Shown: positions 49,108-61,158 of the stretch, piece after piece
Layout of the letters: each line of letters starts with the position of its first letter
How positions within the stretch are numbered: position 1 is the stretch's first letter
NCBI RefSeq assembly: GCF_014859565.1
Contig: NZ_JACUUA010000004.1
Location: 1 to 64,000, forward strand
From: Marinospirillum sp.
GTDB lineage: Bacteria; Pseudomonadota; Gammaproteobacteria; Pseudomonadales; Halomonadaceae
DNA length: 64,000 bases
Direction of reading: 5' to 3'
Position numbers and translations under genes: made by a program
Notes under the pieces: model-generated
The model's input: only the letters and a program-made list of their open reading frames with translations
What the model was told of the DNA's origin: nothing
Database searches by the model: none

Positions 49108-50277
49108 ATGAGCTTTGAAATTTTAGATAATTCACCCACAACATCAGCGGTCATCAAGGTTATCGGTGTCGGTGGAGCGGGCGGTAATGCAGTCAACCAC
49201 ATGGTGGCTGAAAAGATTGAAGGGGTGGAGTTCATTTGTGTCAACACCGACGCTCAGGCGCTCAAGACCTACGCAGCTAAAACAGTTTTACAGCTGGGTG
49301 GTGAAATTACCAAAGGGCTGGGAGCTGGTGCCAACCCTGAAGTGGGACGTCAGGCGGCTTTGGAAGATCGTAAACTGATAGAAGAAGTGCTGCAGGGTGC
49401 AGACATGGTTTTTATCACCGCCGGCATGGGTGGTGGTACCGGTACCGGCGCGGCACCTGTAGTTGCCGAGATTGCCAAAGAACTGGGTATTCTGTCTGTG
49501 GCTGTTGTCACCAAACCCTTCCCCTTTGAAGGCAAGAGGCGGATGCGACTTGCTGAAGAAGGCATAGCCAATCTTGTATTGCATGTTGATTCACTGATTA
49601 CTATTCCCAATGAGCGGTTACTGCCAGTGCTGGGCAAAAACACCACCTTGCTAAATGCTTTTGGTGTTGCCAACAATGTACTGCTGGGTGCCGTTCAAGG
49701 TATTGCTGAACTGATTACCAATCCAGGTATCATTAACCTGGATTTTGCAGACGTGCGCACAGTAATGTCAGAAATGGGTATGGCCATGATGGGTGCCGGT
49801 TCCGCCAAGGGTGATCAGCGCGCCCGGGAAGCTGCTGAACAGGCTGTACGCTCACCGCTGCTGGAAGATATTGATTTGAAAGGTGCGCGAGGTATTCTGG
49901 TCAACGTGACTGCCAACAGTGAAATGACACTGCACGAATTCTCGGAAGTTAACGATGTAGTTGGTGAATTTGCATCTGAAGATGCCACTATAATTGTGGG
50001 TACTTCCGTCGACAACAGTCTTGAAGAAGAGCTTCGAGTCACTGTTGTGGCTACAGGCCTGAATCACAAAACCAAAAAGGTTACAGAGCCTGCTGTTGCT
50101 GCTGCACCCCAGAAAAATACTCGTCCAGTACGCCCGGTACGTCCTGTTATCACTGACACAACTGGTGCCGGGTCGGCTGCCTCAGCTAGAGCTGCTCAAT
50201 CAATGGGTAATCCAAAAAATGACCCGGATCTGGGTTATCTGGATATTCCAGCATTTTTGCGTAAGCAGGCAGATTAA
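49108..50277 (+). CDS. ftsZ: Cell division tubulin homologue FtsZ
   Basis: A 389-residue GTPase that forms the Z ring. The tubulin signature [17 protein letters not shown], the N-terminal [18 protein letters not shown] and the T7 loop [11 protein letters not shown] are intact. A variable linker leads to the C-terminal peptide [16 protein letters not shown] that binds FtsA and ZipA. ATG 49108 has TGGAGA 7 bp upstream; the longer frame from 49057 is rejected. The 172-bp gap before it (48936-49107) probably holds promoters, but I could not match one cleanly. Confidence 0.98.
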   Translation: MSFEILDNSPTTSAVIKVIGVGGAGGNAVNHMVAEKIEGVEFICVNTDAQALKTYAAKTVLQLGGEITKGLGAGANPEVGRQAALEDRKLIEEVLQGADMVFITAGMGGGTGTGAAPVVAEIAKELGILSVAVVTKPFPFEGKRRMRLAEEGIANLVLHVDSLITIPNERLLPVLGKNTTLLNAFGVANNVLLGAVQGIAELITNPGIINLDFADVRTVMSEMGMAMMGAGSAKGDQRAREAAEQAVRSPLLEDIDLKGARGILVNVTANSEMTLHEFSEVNDVVGEFASEDATIIVGTSVDNSLEEELRVTVVATGLNHKTKKVTEPAVAAAPQKNTRPVRPVRPVITDTTGAGSAASARAAQSMGNPKNDPDLGYLDIPAFLRKQAD

Positions 50278-50340
50278 CCATCTTAGTCACTGATTGACTT
50301 ACTTGCGGAAATAAAATTTATAGATATTTAGCTTTTTATC

Positions 50341-50427
50341 CATCAGAATTTTGTTAAAATCTGATGAAATTTGAGCTCGGGTGAAGAAAAACCCGTGTTT
50401 ACCATCCGAATTTAGCCCCATTGGGGC
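50341..50427 (+). promoter_or_regulatory. Structured lpxC leader with three hairpins
   Basis: Three inverted repeats follow each other: CATCAGA..TTTT with AAAATCTGATG (50341-50366), CGGGT with ACCCG (50378-50395), and GCCCC-ATT-GGGGC (50415-50427), the last ending 14 bp before the lpxC ATG. A candidate promoter precedes them, TTGACT (50294-50299) with TATAGA (50319-50324, 19-bp spacer). The arrangement suggests a folded 5' leader or a weak ftsZ attenuator; function is not known. Confidence 0.45.
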
Positions 50428-50441
50428 AAAGATGAGTCGCA

Positions 50442-51356
50442 ATGATCAAGCAATGCACCCTGCGAAACACTATCCGGGCAACCGGTGTTGGCCTTCACTC
50501 TGGCGACAAGGTCTACCTGACCCTGCGCCCAGCTCCAGTTAATACTGGCATTGTTTTCCGGCGGATTGATCTTGATCCGGTGGCAGAAATTCATGCCTGT
50601 GCAGAAAATGTTGGTGAGACAACCTTGTCCACCACTCTGTGTGAAGGCGATGTCAAGGTCAGTACTGTGGAGCACCTGCTTTCTGCTTTGGCAGGATTGG
50701 GTATTGATAACCTCTATGTTGAAGTCAGTGCGCCGGAAGTGCCGATCATGGATGGCAGTGCTGGCCCCTTTGTATTTCTGATTCAATCAGCGGGTATTCT
50801 TGAACAGGATGCTGCCAAACAGTTCATTCGCATCAAAAGTAAAGTTGAAGTCCGTGAAGATGACAAAACAGCAAGCTTTGAGCCGTTTGATGGCTTCCGA
50901 GTAAGTTTCAGCATTGATTTTGATCATCCCGTGTTCAGGGATCAGAAACAAACAGCAGTAATTGACTTTTCGACTACGTCCTTTGTTCGTGAAGTAAGCC
51001 GTGCCCGTACCTTTGGCTTTATGCGTGATATTGAATACCTGCGTTCACGCAATCTGGCTCTGGGTGGCAGCATGGAAAATGCCATCGTGGTTGATGACTA
51101 CAGAATCCTGAATGAAGACGGACTGCGTTATGAAGACGAGTTTGTTAAACACAAGGTACTGGACGCCATTGGTGACCTTTACCTGTTGAGCAAGAGCCTG
51201 ATTGGTGAGTTCAAGGGGCACAAGTCAGGTCACGGTTTGAATAACAAGCTATTGCGCGAACTGATTCGTCAGCCTGATGCCTGGGAAGTGGTTACCTTTG
51301 AAGGTGAAGAAGAGCGCTCACCGATTTCTTACGCATCCCCCCTAGCCACTGCCTGA
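50442..51356 (+). CDS. lpxC: UDP-3-O-acyl-N-acetylglucosamine deacetylase LpxC
   Basis: A 304-residue zinc amidase catalysing the committed step of lipid A synthesis. Zinc ligands are visible in [10 protein letters not shown] (His) and [16 protein letters not shown] (His and Asp), and the catalytic base/acid region includes IMDGSAGPF and HKSGH. No strong ribosome-binding site precedes ATG 50442. In Escherichia coli LpxC is controlled by FtsH proteolysis through its C-terminus; here the tail ends YASPLATA. Confidence 0.97.
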   Translation: MIKQCTLRNTIRATGVGLHSGDKVYLTLRPAPVNTGIVFRRIDLDPVAEIHACAENVGETTLSTTLCEGDVKVSTVEHLLSALAGLGIDNLYVEVSAPEVPIMDGSAGPFVFLIQSAGILEQDAAKQFIRIKSKVEVREDDKTASFEPFDGFRVSFSIDFDHPVFRDQKQTAVIDFSTTSFVREVSRARTFGFMRDIEYLRSRNLALGGSMENAIVVDDYRILNEDGLRYEDEFVKHKVLDAIGDLYLLSKSLIGEFKGHKSGHGLNNKLLRELIRQPDAWEVVTFEGEEERSPISYASPLATA

Positions 51357-51372
51357 TTGTTTTTAATCTAGT

Positions 51373-51411
51373 AACAACAAAAAGCCGACTCTCAATCGGT
51401 TTTTTGTTGTT
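51373..51411. terminator. Bidirectional terminator between lpxC and dciA, overlapping dciA
   Basis: A 16-bp stem (51373-51388 with 51396-51411, one G-T pair) with a 7-nt loop and T-runs on both strands. It ends transcripts from both converging genes. Its right arm also encodes the last codons (EQQKTD) and stop of dciA. Confidence 0.85.
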
Positions 51412-51865
51412 CATCTTTTTGTTTTTGTTTACCTAGACGCTCCAGTACCGCTTTTAAGCGAGGATTATCTACCTGCTCGGCCAGCTTGCCCAAGATCTGG
51501 CGAGCATGTGGTGAAATGGGTTTAGTTGGTCTTGATGGTTTTGGAGCTGGTAGTTCTGGGCGAATTTTGACTTCGATCCGCCTCAGGTCGGGCAGGTGTT
51601 TTTTCATGGCAACGATCAGCCCCGGTTCCAGAAAACGCATCTGCGTCAAAAATCCTGCACTACCGGTAATCAGTATCAATTTCTGTTCTTCGTAATTGGC
51701 AACCCTGTAAGCAGTACGTAGTTCGGCAGGTAGTTCTTGATGTAAAAGTGTTTCTAAATGTTTCAGTGTGGCTGCCTTGCTTAATACCCGGCTGAAAATT
51801 GAGGTATCTTTGTTAATCAGAGCACTTAAGGATTTTATTCTGCCCGCTCTTGCCTTTATACTCAC
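51392..51865 (-). CDS. DciA-like helicase-loading protein (DUF721)
   Basis: A 157-residue protein with a DUF721/DciA-type domain in the first two thirds (LETLLHQELPAELRTAYRVANYEEQKLILITGSAGFLTQMRFLEP, read in parts) and a charged, proline- and lysine-rich tail. DciA loads the replicative helicase DnaB in bacteria without DnaC. GTG 51865 starts it, with AGGGGG 7 bp upstream. The gene is convergent with lpxC and divergent from the M23 gene, the same position DUF721 genes take next to secA in pseudomonads. Confidence 0.8.
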   Translation of the reverse strand: MSIKARAGRIKSLSALINKDTSIFSRVLSKAATLKHLETLLHQELPAELRTAYRVANYEEQKLILITGSAGFLTQMRFLEPGLIVAMKKHLPDLRRIEVKIRPELPAPKPSRPTKPISPHARQILGKLAEQVDNPRLKAVLERLGKQKQKDEQQKTD

Positions 51866-51949
51866 AACAGCCCCCTGATAGCTCGCTCAGTTGTAGAGCT
51901 TAATCAATAACCACCAAAACACCAAGGGGCAAAGAATGGGAAGCAATCG

Positions 51950-52879
51950 ATGAATCTGATTTTTTGCAGCAGCAAGCACAGCTCTAGCCGATCCATCAAT
52001 TTAACAAGCGGATTTTTGACCCTGGTGTTTTCAGTGGTTTTTATTATACCGGCGGCAATTGGTGGCACGCTGGTTTACTGGTGGGTTGATGCCAGTGAGC
52101 GATTGATGAAAGACCAGGCCAGTCTCATGTGGAATCGTGAGCTGGAATCCCAGCGCGAAGAAGTTGAGCAACTGAAGCGTAAGTCTCTTGAGCGCATTGA
52201 TGCTTTAACACCAAAAATTGGTGAATTGCAGGCGCGCTTGTTAAGGCTGGACGCCCTGGGTAAAAGGCTCACCTCTGTTGCAAACCTCAGTGATGAATTC
52301 GATTTTGATCAGGTGCCTCCTTTGGGTGGCCCTGAATATGTGTATGAGGAAAGCTCCGGTTACACGGACACCGAGCTGATGGAAGCTCTGGACTCACTAA
52401 CTCAGAAGATTGAGCAACGTCAGCAGCAGCTTGAACTGATCCATGCGCTGCTGACCAATCGCAGTTTTGCCGAACAGGTCTACATTGCCGGTCGCCCGAT
52501 TGAACGTGGCTGGATGTCATCCAGCTTTGGACGTCGCAGCGATCCTTTCACCGGCCGCAGCTCCTGGCATGAAGGTATAGATTATGCCGGTAAAGAAAAC
52601 TCCAATGTTGTTGCCACCGGTGCTGGTGTAGTTGTTCATGCCAGTCGCCGTGGTGGTTATGGTAACTTGGTAGAAATTGACCATGGTGATGGCTACGTTA
52701 CACGCTATGCTCACTTGAATGAATTTCGGGTGGCCAAAGGTGACATTATTCAACGAGGTGATATTGTGGGTTTGATGGGTTGTACTGGGCGCTGTACAGG
52801 TACCCATGTGCATTATGAGATCATTCGCAATGGACGCGCAGTGGATCCTGTGCGTTATGTTTCCCGCGCAGCACCTTGA
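51950..52879 (+). CDS. M23-family peptidoglycan endopeptidase, membrane-anchored
   Basis: A 309-residue protein with one N-terminal transmembrane helix (about residues 19-45), a periplasmic coiled coil (ELESQREEVEQLKRKSLERI) and a C-terminal LytM/M23 domain. The zinc and catalytic residues are intact: His and Asp in WHEGIDYAG, His in TRYAHLNEF and the HxH motif GTHVHYEI. It should therefore be an active D,D-endopeptidase rather than an EnvC/NlpD-type activator. It lies between dciA and secA, as in Pseudomonas. Confidence 0.92.
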   Translation: MNLIFCSSKHSSSRSINLTSGFLTLVFSVVFIIPAAIGGTLVYWWVDASERLMKDQASLMWNRELESQREEVEQLKRKSLERIDALTPKIGELQARLLRLDALGKRLTSVANLSDEFDFDQVPPLGGPEYVYEESSGYTDTELMEALDSLTQKIEQRQQQLELIHALLTNRSFAEQVYIAGRPIERGWMSSSFGRRSDPFTGRSSWHEGIDYAGKENSNVVATGAGVVVHASRRGGYGNLVEIDHGDGYVTRYAHLNEFRVAKGDIIQRGDIVGLMGCTGRCTGTHVHYEIIRNGRAVDPVRYVSRAAP

Positions 52880-52891
52880 TCCTTCCTCAAA

Positions 52892-52919
52892 AAGAACACC
52901 CGCTGCGGCGGGTGTTCTT
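52892..52919 (+). terminator. Hairpin after the M23 peptidase gene
   Basis: A perfect 12-bp stem (52892-52903 with 52908-52919) and a TGCG loop. The downstream tail TTGTTTGTGG has no long T-run, so termination may be partial and some transcripts may read on to secA. Confidence 0.7.
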
Positions 52920-52923
52920 GTTT

Positions 52924-52968
52924 GTGGCAAGTGTTGATTATATCCTTCGGGATTGTCAACACCGCCAC
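52924..52968 (+). promoter_or_regulatory. UUCG-capped hairpin in the secA leader
   Basis: GTGGC (52924-52928), GTGTTGA (52931-52937) and ATCC (52942-52945) pair with GGAT (52950-52953), TCAACAC (52956-52962) and GCCAC (52964-52968), closed by the extra-stable tetraloop TTCG. It lies 85 bp upstream of the secA start. Escherichia coli regulates secA through secM; no secM-like gene is seen here, so this hairpin is a candidate alternative element. Confidence 0.5.
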
Positions 52969-53053
52969 CCTTGTTCTGCAAACACTTTTAATTAAAAACG
53001 TGGTATGTTGTGCGATCAAAAGCCCATCATCCAACCACGGGTAAGGACATTCA

Positions 53054-55762
<2,709 letters not shown>

Positions 55763-55794
55763 GGCTTGTCCCTGAGCGGGAGGAGAAAAGTACA

Positions 55795-57012
55795 ATGGCT
55801 GTTGGTGAACTGGTATTGCCAGAATTTAATCCTGTGGCAGGTTTGAGAATCGGAACAGCAAGCGCCGGAATCAAAAAACCGGGTCGTAAAGATCTAGTGG
55901 TTTTTGAGTTGGCTGCAGGCAGTACCACTGCGGGTATTTTTACACTGAATGCTTTTTGTGCTGCACCAGTACAGCTGTGCAAAGAACACCTGCAGCAAGG
56001 TTCACCCCGTTATCTGGTGATTAATACCGGTAATGCCAACGCTGGTACGGGTGTAGCGGGTCTGGACAATGCTCGCAAGACCTGCCAGGTACTGGCTGAT
56101 CTGGCCGGTGTTAAATCCACAGAAGTTTTGCCTTTTTCCACCGGTGTGATTGGTGAACCCCTGCCGATGGATCGTTTGCTGGCCGCTTTACCGCAGGCGC
56201 TGGAACAACTGACGAATAACGGCTGGGCTGATGCTGCCAGCGGCATTATGACTACGGATACCAAACCCAAGGGTGCCACCGCCAGCTGTGAAATCAACGG
56301 CCAGCATGTTGTTATCAGCGGTATTGCCAAGGGTGCCGGTATGATCAAACCCAACATGGCAACCATGCTGGGCTTTATTGCCACGGATGCAACCATTGAC
56401 TCAGTTTTGCTAAAAGAACTACTGAAGCAAGCTGCAGATGTCAGTTTTAACCGCATCACCATTGATGGTGATACTTCAACCAATGACAGTTGTATGCTGG
56501 TGGCTACCGGTCAGTCAGCAAAAATCAGTGTTGAAGATACCGCTGCACTGCAGAGCTTCACTGCTTGCCTGCAGCAAGTGATGCAACATTTGGCATTAAG
56601 TATCGTGCGTGATGGTGAGGGCGCCACCAAATTTGTCACTGTACAGGTGGAACAAGCTGCAACAACGGCAGAAGCTCTGGAAGCAGCCTTTACCGTTGCC
56701 CATTCCCCACTGGTCAAAACGGCACTCTATGCCAGTGATGCCAACTGGGGGCGGATACTGGCCGCGGTAGGTCGCGCGCCAGGTCTTGAAAGCCTTGATG
56801 TCAGCAGTGTTACGGTTTATCTGGATGATGTCCTGCTGGTTGAGCAGGGTGGCCGGGCAGCCAGTTACACAGAAGACGCCGGTTCGGCTGTAATGCAGCA
56901 AACCGAGATCACCCTGCGTATCCTGCTGGGACGCGGCAAGGCCACCGAAACCGTCTGGACCTGTGATTTTTCTCATGACTATGTCACCATCAACGCCGAT
57001 TACCGCACCTGA
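55795..57012 (+). CDS. argJ: Bifunctional ornithine acetyltransferase/N-acetylglutamate synthase ArgJ
   Basis: A 405-residue enzyme of the cyclic arginine pathway, which recycles the acetyl group from acetylornithine to glutamate. It is made as a proenzyme that self-cleaves before the catalytic Thr in KPNMATMLGFIATDA. The KGATASCEI and C-terminal FSHDYVTINADYRT blocks are typical. GGGAGGAG precedes the ATG. The secA-argJ-mutT order is conserved in pseudomonads. Confidence 0.96.
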   Translation: MAVGELVLPEFNPVAGLRIGTASAGIKKPGRKDLVVFELAAGSTTAGIFTLNAFCAAPVQLCKEHLQQGSPRYLVINTGNANAGTGVAGLDNARKTCQVLADLAGVKSTEVLPFSTGVIGEPLPMDRLLAALPQALEQLTNNGWADAASGIMTTDTKPKGATASCEINGQHVVISGIAKGAGMIKPNMATMLGFIATDATIDSVLLKELLKQAADVSFNRITIDGDTSTNDSCMLVATGQSAKISVEDTAALQSFTACLQQVMQHLALSIVRDGEGATKFVTVQVEQAATTAEALEAAFTVAHSPLVKTALYASDANWGRILAAVGRAPGLESLDVSSVTVYLDDVLLVEQGGRAASYTEDAGSAVMQQTEITLRILLGRGKATETVWTCDFSHDYVTINADYRT

Positions 57013-57026
57013 GGAAACCGATACCC

Positions 57027-57977
57027 ATGCCACAACCCTTGCTGGTCGCTGCGGCGGCAATCACTAATGAACAGGGGCAAGTCTTGATTGCCCGCCGCCC
57101 TGCCAGTGTTGAACAGGGTGGGCTGTGGGAGTTCCCCGGAGGCAAACTGGCACCTTATGAAACCGGTCTACAAGCTCTCAAGCGCGAGATCCATGAGGAG
57201 CTGGGAATTGAAGTTGTGCATGCTCGTCCGCTGATCCGTGTGCGTCACCATTATCCGGAAAAATCGGTACTGCTTGATGTCTGGAAGGTGCTGAAGTTCA
57301 CTGGTGAGCCCTGGGGGCGAGAAGGGCAGCCAATCCGTTGGGTTGCTATGAGTGATCTGCCCAGTTATAGCTTCCCGGCAGCCAACAAACCCATCATGAC
57401 AGCGATCCAACTGCCTGATGAGTATGCCATTACCGGTGAATTTGAAAGTCACGAGCAGGCTCTGTATCAGCTGAATACATTGCTGGAGCAAGGTGCCAAG
57501 CTGATCCAGCTGCGTGCTCCCTGGCTGGATGCTGAAGACTACCGTCAGCTTGCACAGCGGTTTCTGCCAGCCTGCCGTCAGGCTGGTGCGCGTCTGGTGT
57601 TAAATGCAGCTCCTGAGCTGTTACAGCAGGTGGATGCGGATGGCATCCACCTGACTGCTGAACGCCTGGCCGCTCAGGATTACCGCCCAGTGTCCTCTGA
57701 TAAATGGTTGTCAGCAGCCTGCCATGATCAGGCATCCTTGCGTCATGCTGAAAAAATTCAGGCGGATCTGGTCACTCTCTCTCCCCTGTTACCTACGCCC
57801 ACTCACCCAGATGCCATTCCTCTGGGTTGGAACGGGTTCCGAACCATGATAGAAAACTGCACAATTCCTGTTTATGCACTGGGTGGTATGAGTGCTAAAG
57901 ACAAGGATCGGGTTTTTGGCCTTGGCGGTCAGGGTGTAGCGGGGATCAGTCAGTTCTGGTCATCCCACTCATCCTGA
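57027..57977 (+). CDS. Nudix hydrolase MutT fused to a ThiE-like domain
   Basis: A 316-residue two-domain protein. The N-terminal Nudix domain (about residues 1-130) has the Nudix box [20 protein letters not shown] followed by ELGI and should clear 8-oxo-dGTP. The C-terminal domain (about 140-316) resembles thiamine-phosphate synthase/TenI ([41 protein letters not shown]). This fusion is known in gammaproteobacteria; whether the ThiE-like half is catalytic is unclear. Its last 28 bp overlap the convergent yacG. Confidence 0.9.
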   Translation: MPQPLLVAAAAITNEQGQVLIARRPASVEQGGLWEFPGGKLAPYETGLQALKREIHEELGIEVVHARPLIRVRHHYPEKSVLLDVWKVLKFTGEPWGREGQPIRWVAMSDLPSYSFPAANKPIMTAIQLPDEYAITGEFESHEQALYQLNTLLEQGAKLIQLRAPWLDAEDYRQLAQRFLPACRQAGARLVLNAAPELLQQVDADGIHLTAERLAAQDYRPVSSDKWLSAACHDQASLRHAEKIQADLVTLSPLLPTPTHPDAIPLGWNGFRTMIENCTIPVYALGGMSAKDKDRVFGLGGQGVAGISQFWSSHSS

Positions 57978-58144
57978 TTGATAGCCGGTTCGCCGGCTAT
58001 TTTGTGGTCTTCTGCTGCCCAGCTTCCCAAATCAATCATCTTGCAGCGTTCACTGCAAAAAGGGCGCCAGCTGTTTTCGGCGCTTAAAATACTTGGTTTG
58101 CCACAGGTAGGGCAAGGAAAAATACGTGTTACATCCCGCTTCAT
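57950..58144 (-). CDS. yacG: DNA gyrase inhibitor YacG (zinc finger)
   Basis: A 64-residue protein with a four-cysteine zinc site, CPTC near residue 11 and CSERC near residue 30, then LGSWAAED and an acidic tail. YacG binds GyrB and inhibits gyrase in Escherichia coli. It is downstream of coaE with a 4-bp overlap, the usual coaE-yacG pair. Its 3' end overlaps the 3' end of the mutT fusion on the other strand. Confidence 0.94.
   Translation of the reverse strand: MKRDVTRIFPCPTCGKPSILSAENSWRPFCSERCKMIDLGSWAAEDHKIAGEPAINQDEWDDQN
57981..58000. terminator. Hairpin at the mutT/yacG convergence
   Basis: ATAGCCGG (57981-57988) pairs with CCGGCTAT (57993-58000) around a TTCG loop, followed by TTTG on the plus strand. 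It lies just after the mutT stop and inside the yacG coding sequence, so it probably acts on the plus-strand transcript. Confidence 0.65.
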
Positions 58145-58770
58145 AAAGTTTTCCTGGCTAGTTCAAGGTAGTGCTGGTGCAGGCATTCTACCTGTTTCTG
58201 CAAAGTGTTTAAGTCCCCGGTGTTGTTAATGATGTCATCCGCCGCCGCCAGCCTTTGATCACGGCTAATTTGTTGAGCCATGATCTTTTGCACCAATTCA
58301 ATAGAGTTGTCATCCCTTTGACAGGTTCGTTGCAACTGTATTGATTCGGGTACATCAATCACCAGCAGACGGTCAACCAGTTGATTCTGACTTGATTCAA
58401 TCAACAGAGGTGAAGACAGGATAGTGTAGGGGGCAGATCGCTGTTGTAAAGCCTCCAGCATCAGGGTGTTAACTCTTGGATGCACCCGCTGCTCCAGCCA
58501 CTCTTTTTGTGCTGGATCATTAAAAATCAGCTCCCTGAGTTTTGCGCGGTTTAATTGACCATCCGATAGTTTGATTCCTTCACCAAAGTATTCAAAAAGC
58601 TCAGGAAGTAAAGGGGAGCCCTTTTCCAGTGCCTGGCGTGCTATTACATCAGCATCAATGATTTGAATACCCAGCTCAGAAAAAAAATTGCTGGCGGCTG
58701 TTTTTCCTGACCCTATACCACCAGTAAGGCCGATAATGGGTGATCTACAGGTAGTATTAACTTTAAGCAT
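58141..58770 (-). CDS. coaE: Dephospho-CoA kinase CoaE
   Basis: A 209-residue P-loop kinase catalysing the final step of coenzyme A synthesis. Walker A is [34 protein letters not shown] and EQRVHPRV are family blocks. In pseudomonads coaE usually follows the type IV pilus genes pilBCD; here the next upstream gene is a divergent MvaT-like silencer, so the pil genes are not adjacent. Confidence 0.95.
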   Translation of the reverse strand: MLKVNTTCRSPIIGLTGGIGSGKTAASNFFSELGIQIIDADVIARQALEKGSPLLPELFEYFGEGIKLSDGQLNRAKLRELIFNDPAQKEWLEQRVHPRVNTLMLEALQQRSAPYTILSSPLLIESSQNQLVDRLLVIDVPESIQLQRTCQRDDNSIELVQKIMAQQISRDQRLAAADDIINNTGDLNTLQKQVECLHQHYLELARKTL

Positions 58771-58938
58771 CAGTCGGTTCCTTTTGAAGGCCGGTTATTT
58801 GACAATGCAGCCAGTCAGGTTGGCTTACCGTGTGTTAAATGACAGGAAAAAAAGAATAAATGAATAATACACTTGCCAAATAAAACTATTTGTATAAAAA
58901 TTACACCGCCTGTTGAATTTTAATCTTTGGAGTTAAAT

Positions 58939-59307
58939 ATGTCTATTCTAGCATCATATCGTGAAAAAGAAGAGTTGATGCGCAAGCTACAGGACGAGCT
59001 GCGTAAGATGGAAGAGAATCAGCAGCTCAAGAAAGAGCTAGATTTTAAAGGAGAAGTTGAGGCGCTGCTTGACAAATACGAGCGTTCAGTTGCTGACCTG
59101 GCCGAGATTTTTGATTTAAATCAGACTGTAGTAGCCAAGGCTTCCGGCCGTGGTAATCGCCGCAGCCGTAAACTTAAGGTTTATGTTAATCCTCACTCCG
59201 GTGAGCGTGTGGAAACCCGTGGGGGTAACCAGACACGGTTGAAAGAATGGAAAAAACAGTATGGTTCTGACACAGTAGAAGGCTGGGTTGCAGAAGAAAA
59301 AGACTGA
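58939..59307 (+). CDS. MvaT/MvaU-type H-NS-like nucleoid silencer
   Basis: A 122-residue xenogeneic silencer of the MvaT family. The N-terminal coiled coil for oligomerisation (YREKEELMRKLQDELRKMEE) leads to the C-terminal AT-rich DNA-binding domain (SRKLKVYVNPHSGERVETRG and GGNQTRLKEWKKQYG). ATG 58939 has GGAG 6 bp upstream; the TTG at 58927 is rejected. The upstream 168 bp is very AT-rich with several TATAAA-like boxes, fitting autoregulation. It stands alone with its own terminator. Confidence 0.9.
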   Translation: MSILASYREKEELMRKLQDELRKMEENQQLKKELDFKGEVEALLDKYERSVADLAEIFDLNQTVVAKASGRGNRRSRKLKVYVNPHSGERVETRGGNQTRLKEWKKQYGSDTVEGWVAEEKD

Positions 59308-59318
59308 GTGATCCATCC

Positions 59319-59349
59319 AAAAAGCCCTGACTGAGTCAGGGCTTTTTTT
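59319..59349. terminator. Bidirectional terminator between mvaT-like and chemoreceptor genes
   Basis: AAAAAGCCCTGA (59319-59330) pairs perfectly with TCAGGGCTTTTT (59336-59347), loop CTGAG, with T-runs on both strands. Confidence 0.9.
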
Positions 59350-59359
59350 GAAGCCTTCA

Positions 59360-61054
59360 TTAAACTTTATAGCGGTTGATCAACTCATCCATCATTGTTG
59401 CCAGTTCATTCAGTTGTCGGGTGGAGTTGGACGCTGCACGAGTTCCTGCTGCGGTCTGCTCTGTGACAACAACAATCTGATGAACATTTTCATTGATTGT
59501 TTCAGATACGTTGGTCTGCTGTTCCGCTGCGCTGGCAATTTGTGCATTCATATTGTTAATGGTATTGGTCGCATCGCGGATGCTTTTTAACGCCTGCTCA
59601 ACCTGATGTATCTCTTCAACACTCTTGTTACTACTATTTCTGAGCGCACCAATCAGGGTGATGGCAGAATGAATGCCATTCTGCAGGTGTTCAATCATCT
59701 GCTGAATTTCCTGTGTGCTTTGCTGGGTTCGGCTGGCGAGTGTGCGTACTTCATCTGCAACCACAGCAAAACCTCGTCCTGCATCACCCGCTCTGGCAGC
59801 CTCTATGGCGGCATTCAAGGCCAGCAGGTTGGTTTGTTCAGCAATACCCCGTATAACATCAAGAACACCACCAATGTTGTCTGATTCTGCTCCCAGATCA
59901 CCAATCACCTGCACACCCCGATCCACCTGGCCAGCAAGATTGTTGATGGCAGTTACAGCACTCTGCAGTGTTTGTTGGGAATCAATAACCCGCTGCTCTG
60001 CATCACTGGCAGCAACGGATGCCCTGCTGGCGCTGTCAGCAACCTCCTGGGCTGCCGCAGCCATCTGGTTCATGGCTGTCGCCACTTGATCACTTTCTGA
60101 TTGCTGGCGCACCACACCCTCTTCAGCACTTTGCATAATCTGTTGCAGCTCACCCGCCGTTTCACTCAAGGTATGGCTGGAGCTGGCAACCTGTGAGACC
60201 AGGGTTTGGACCTGTCCGGCAAAATGGTTAAAAGAACCACCAAGTTTTGACAGTTCATCCTGACCTTCAGCGGCCAATCTGCGAGTCAGGTCACCATCTC
60301 CTTCAGCAATGGATTGCATAGCACTCAGTGCAGATTTGAGCGGATTAAGGATGCTGCGGGCAACCAGCAACGCCAGTAGAGTGATAACAGCCAATATGAT
60401 CAGGGCTGTGATAATGGAGCTGATCAGTATCTCGGCAAGTGCCTGATCAACATCCTGCTGCATAGAGACTACCTGCCGCTCCAGTCCATCAATCCAGAAG
60501 CCGGTTCCCAGCATCCAGCCCCATTGATCCAGCATCTCTGCATAACCCAGCTTGGGTTCATTTTTATCATTTTCACTGTGAGCCCAATGATAATAAACAT
60601 AGTCACCCTGCTTTTCTGCGGCCTTCCATAGCTCACGGAATATATAAACTCCGTTAGGATCCTGCATGGCTTCCAGGTCACGTCCTTCCAGTGCTTGATT
60701 AACACCATGCATAACATTGCGGCCACTACGATCATAAATAAAAAAATAACCAATGCTGCCGCTATCATTAAAACGCATTTGCCGTAACAGGTCTTTAGCC
60801 TGCTCACGCACCAGTGGATTGCTCAAAGCATCAGGATGGTTATAAAGATGACTGATGGCACTGCGTGCCAGTTCCAGGTAGTTTTTGATTTCCACACGTT
60901 TTTCTTCTTCGATAGCATGCCGAAAGTTGTTGACCCCTTGATTACCAAGATTTTTTGCTTGATGAAGATTAAAAGAAACCAATGCAATGGCGAGCAGGGT
61001 GATGGGTAGTAATGCCAGCAAGAAAATTTTTGTTTTAATGGTTAGACTTTGCAT
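59360..61054 (-). CDS. Methyl-accepting chemotaxis protein, single-Cache type
   Basis: A 564-residue chemoreceptor. A first membrane helix (about residues 8-30) is followed by a periplasmic domain of roughly 160 residues with the sCache_2 look ([20 protein letters not shown] and [15 protein letters not shown]). A second helix (about 208-235), a HAMP region and a long cytoplasmic coiled coil follow. The hairpin tip [20 protein letters not shown] followed by [12 protein letters not shown] marks the CheA/CheW-binding zone. No C-terminal CheR tether is visible. Single-Cache receptors often sense small organic acids; the ligand is not known here. Confidence 0.93.
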   Translation of the reverse strand: MQSLTIKTKIFLLALLPITLLAIALVSFNLHQAKNLGNQGVNNFRHAIEEEKRVEIKNYLELARSAISHLYNHPDALSNPLVREQAKDLLRQMRFNDSGSIGYFFIYDRSGRNVMHGVNQALEGRDLEAMQDPNGVYIFRELWKAAEKQGDYVYYHWAHSENDKNEPKLGYAEMLDQWGWMLGTGFWIDGLERQVVSMQQDVDQALAEILISSIITALIILAVITLLALLVARSILNPLKSALSAMQSIAEGDGDLTRRLAAEGQDELSKLGGSFNHFAGQVQTLVSQVASSSHTLSETAGELQQIMQSAEEGVVRQQSESDQVATAMNQMAAAAQEVADSASRASVAASDAEQRVIDSQQTLQSAVTAINNLAGQVDRGVQVIGDLGAESDNIGGVLDVIRGIAEQTNLLALNAAIEAARAGDAGRGFAVVADEVRTLASRTQQSTQEIQQMIEHLQNGIHSAITLIGALRNSSNKSVEEIHQVEQALKSIRDATNTINNMNAQIASAAEQQTNVSETINENVHQIVVVTEQTAAGTRAASNSTRQLNELATMMDELINRYKV

Positions 61055-61158
61055 GGATTTTGCCTTAATTGATCGACTTTAGCTTGAGTATAGTCACCAG
61101 AAAAAAAATGCCAGAAAAAAAACACCAGAAAGCAGGTTTTTATAGGCGATCTGCATTG

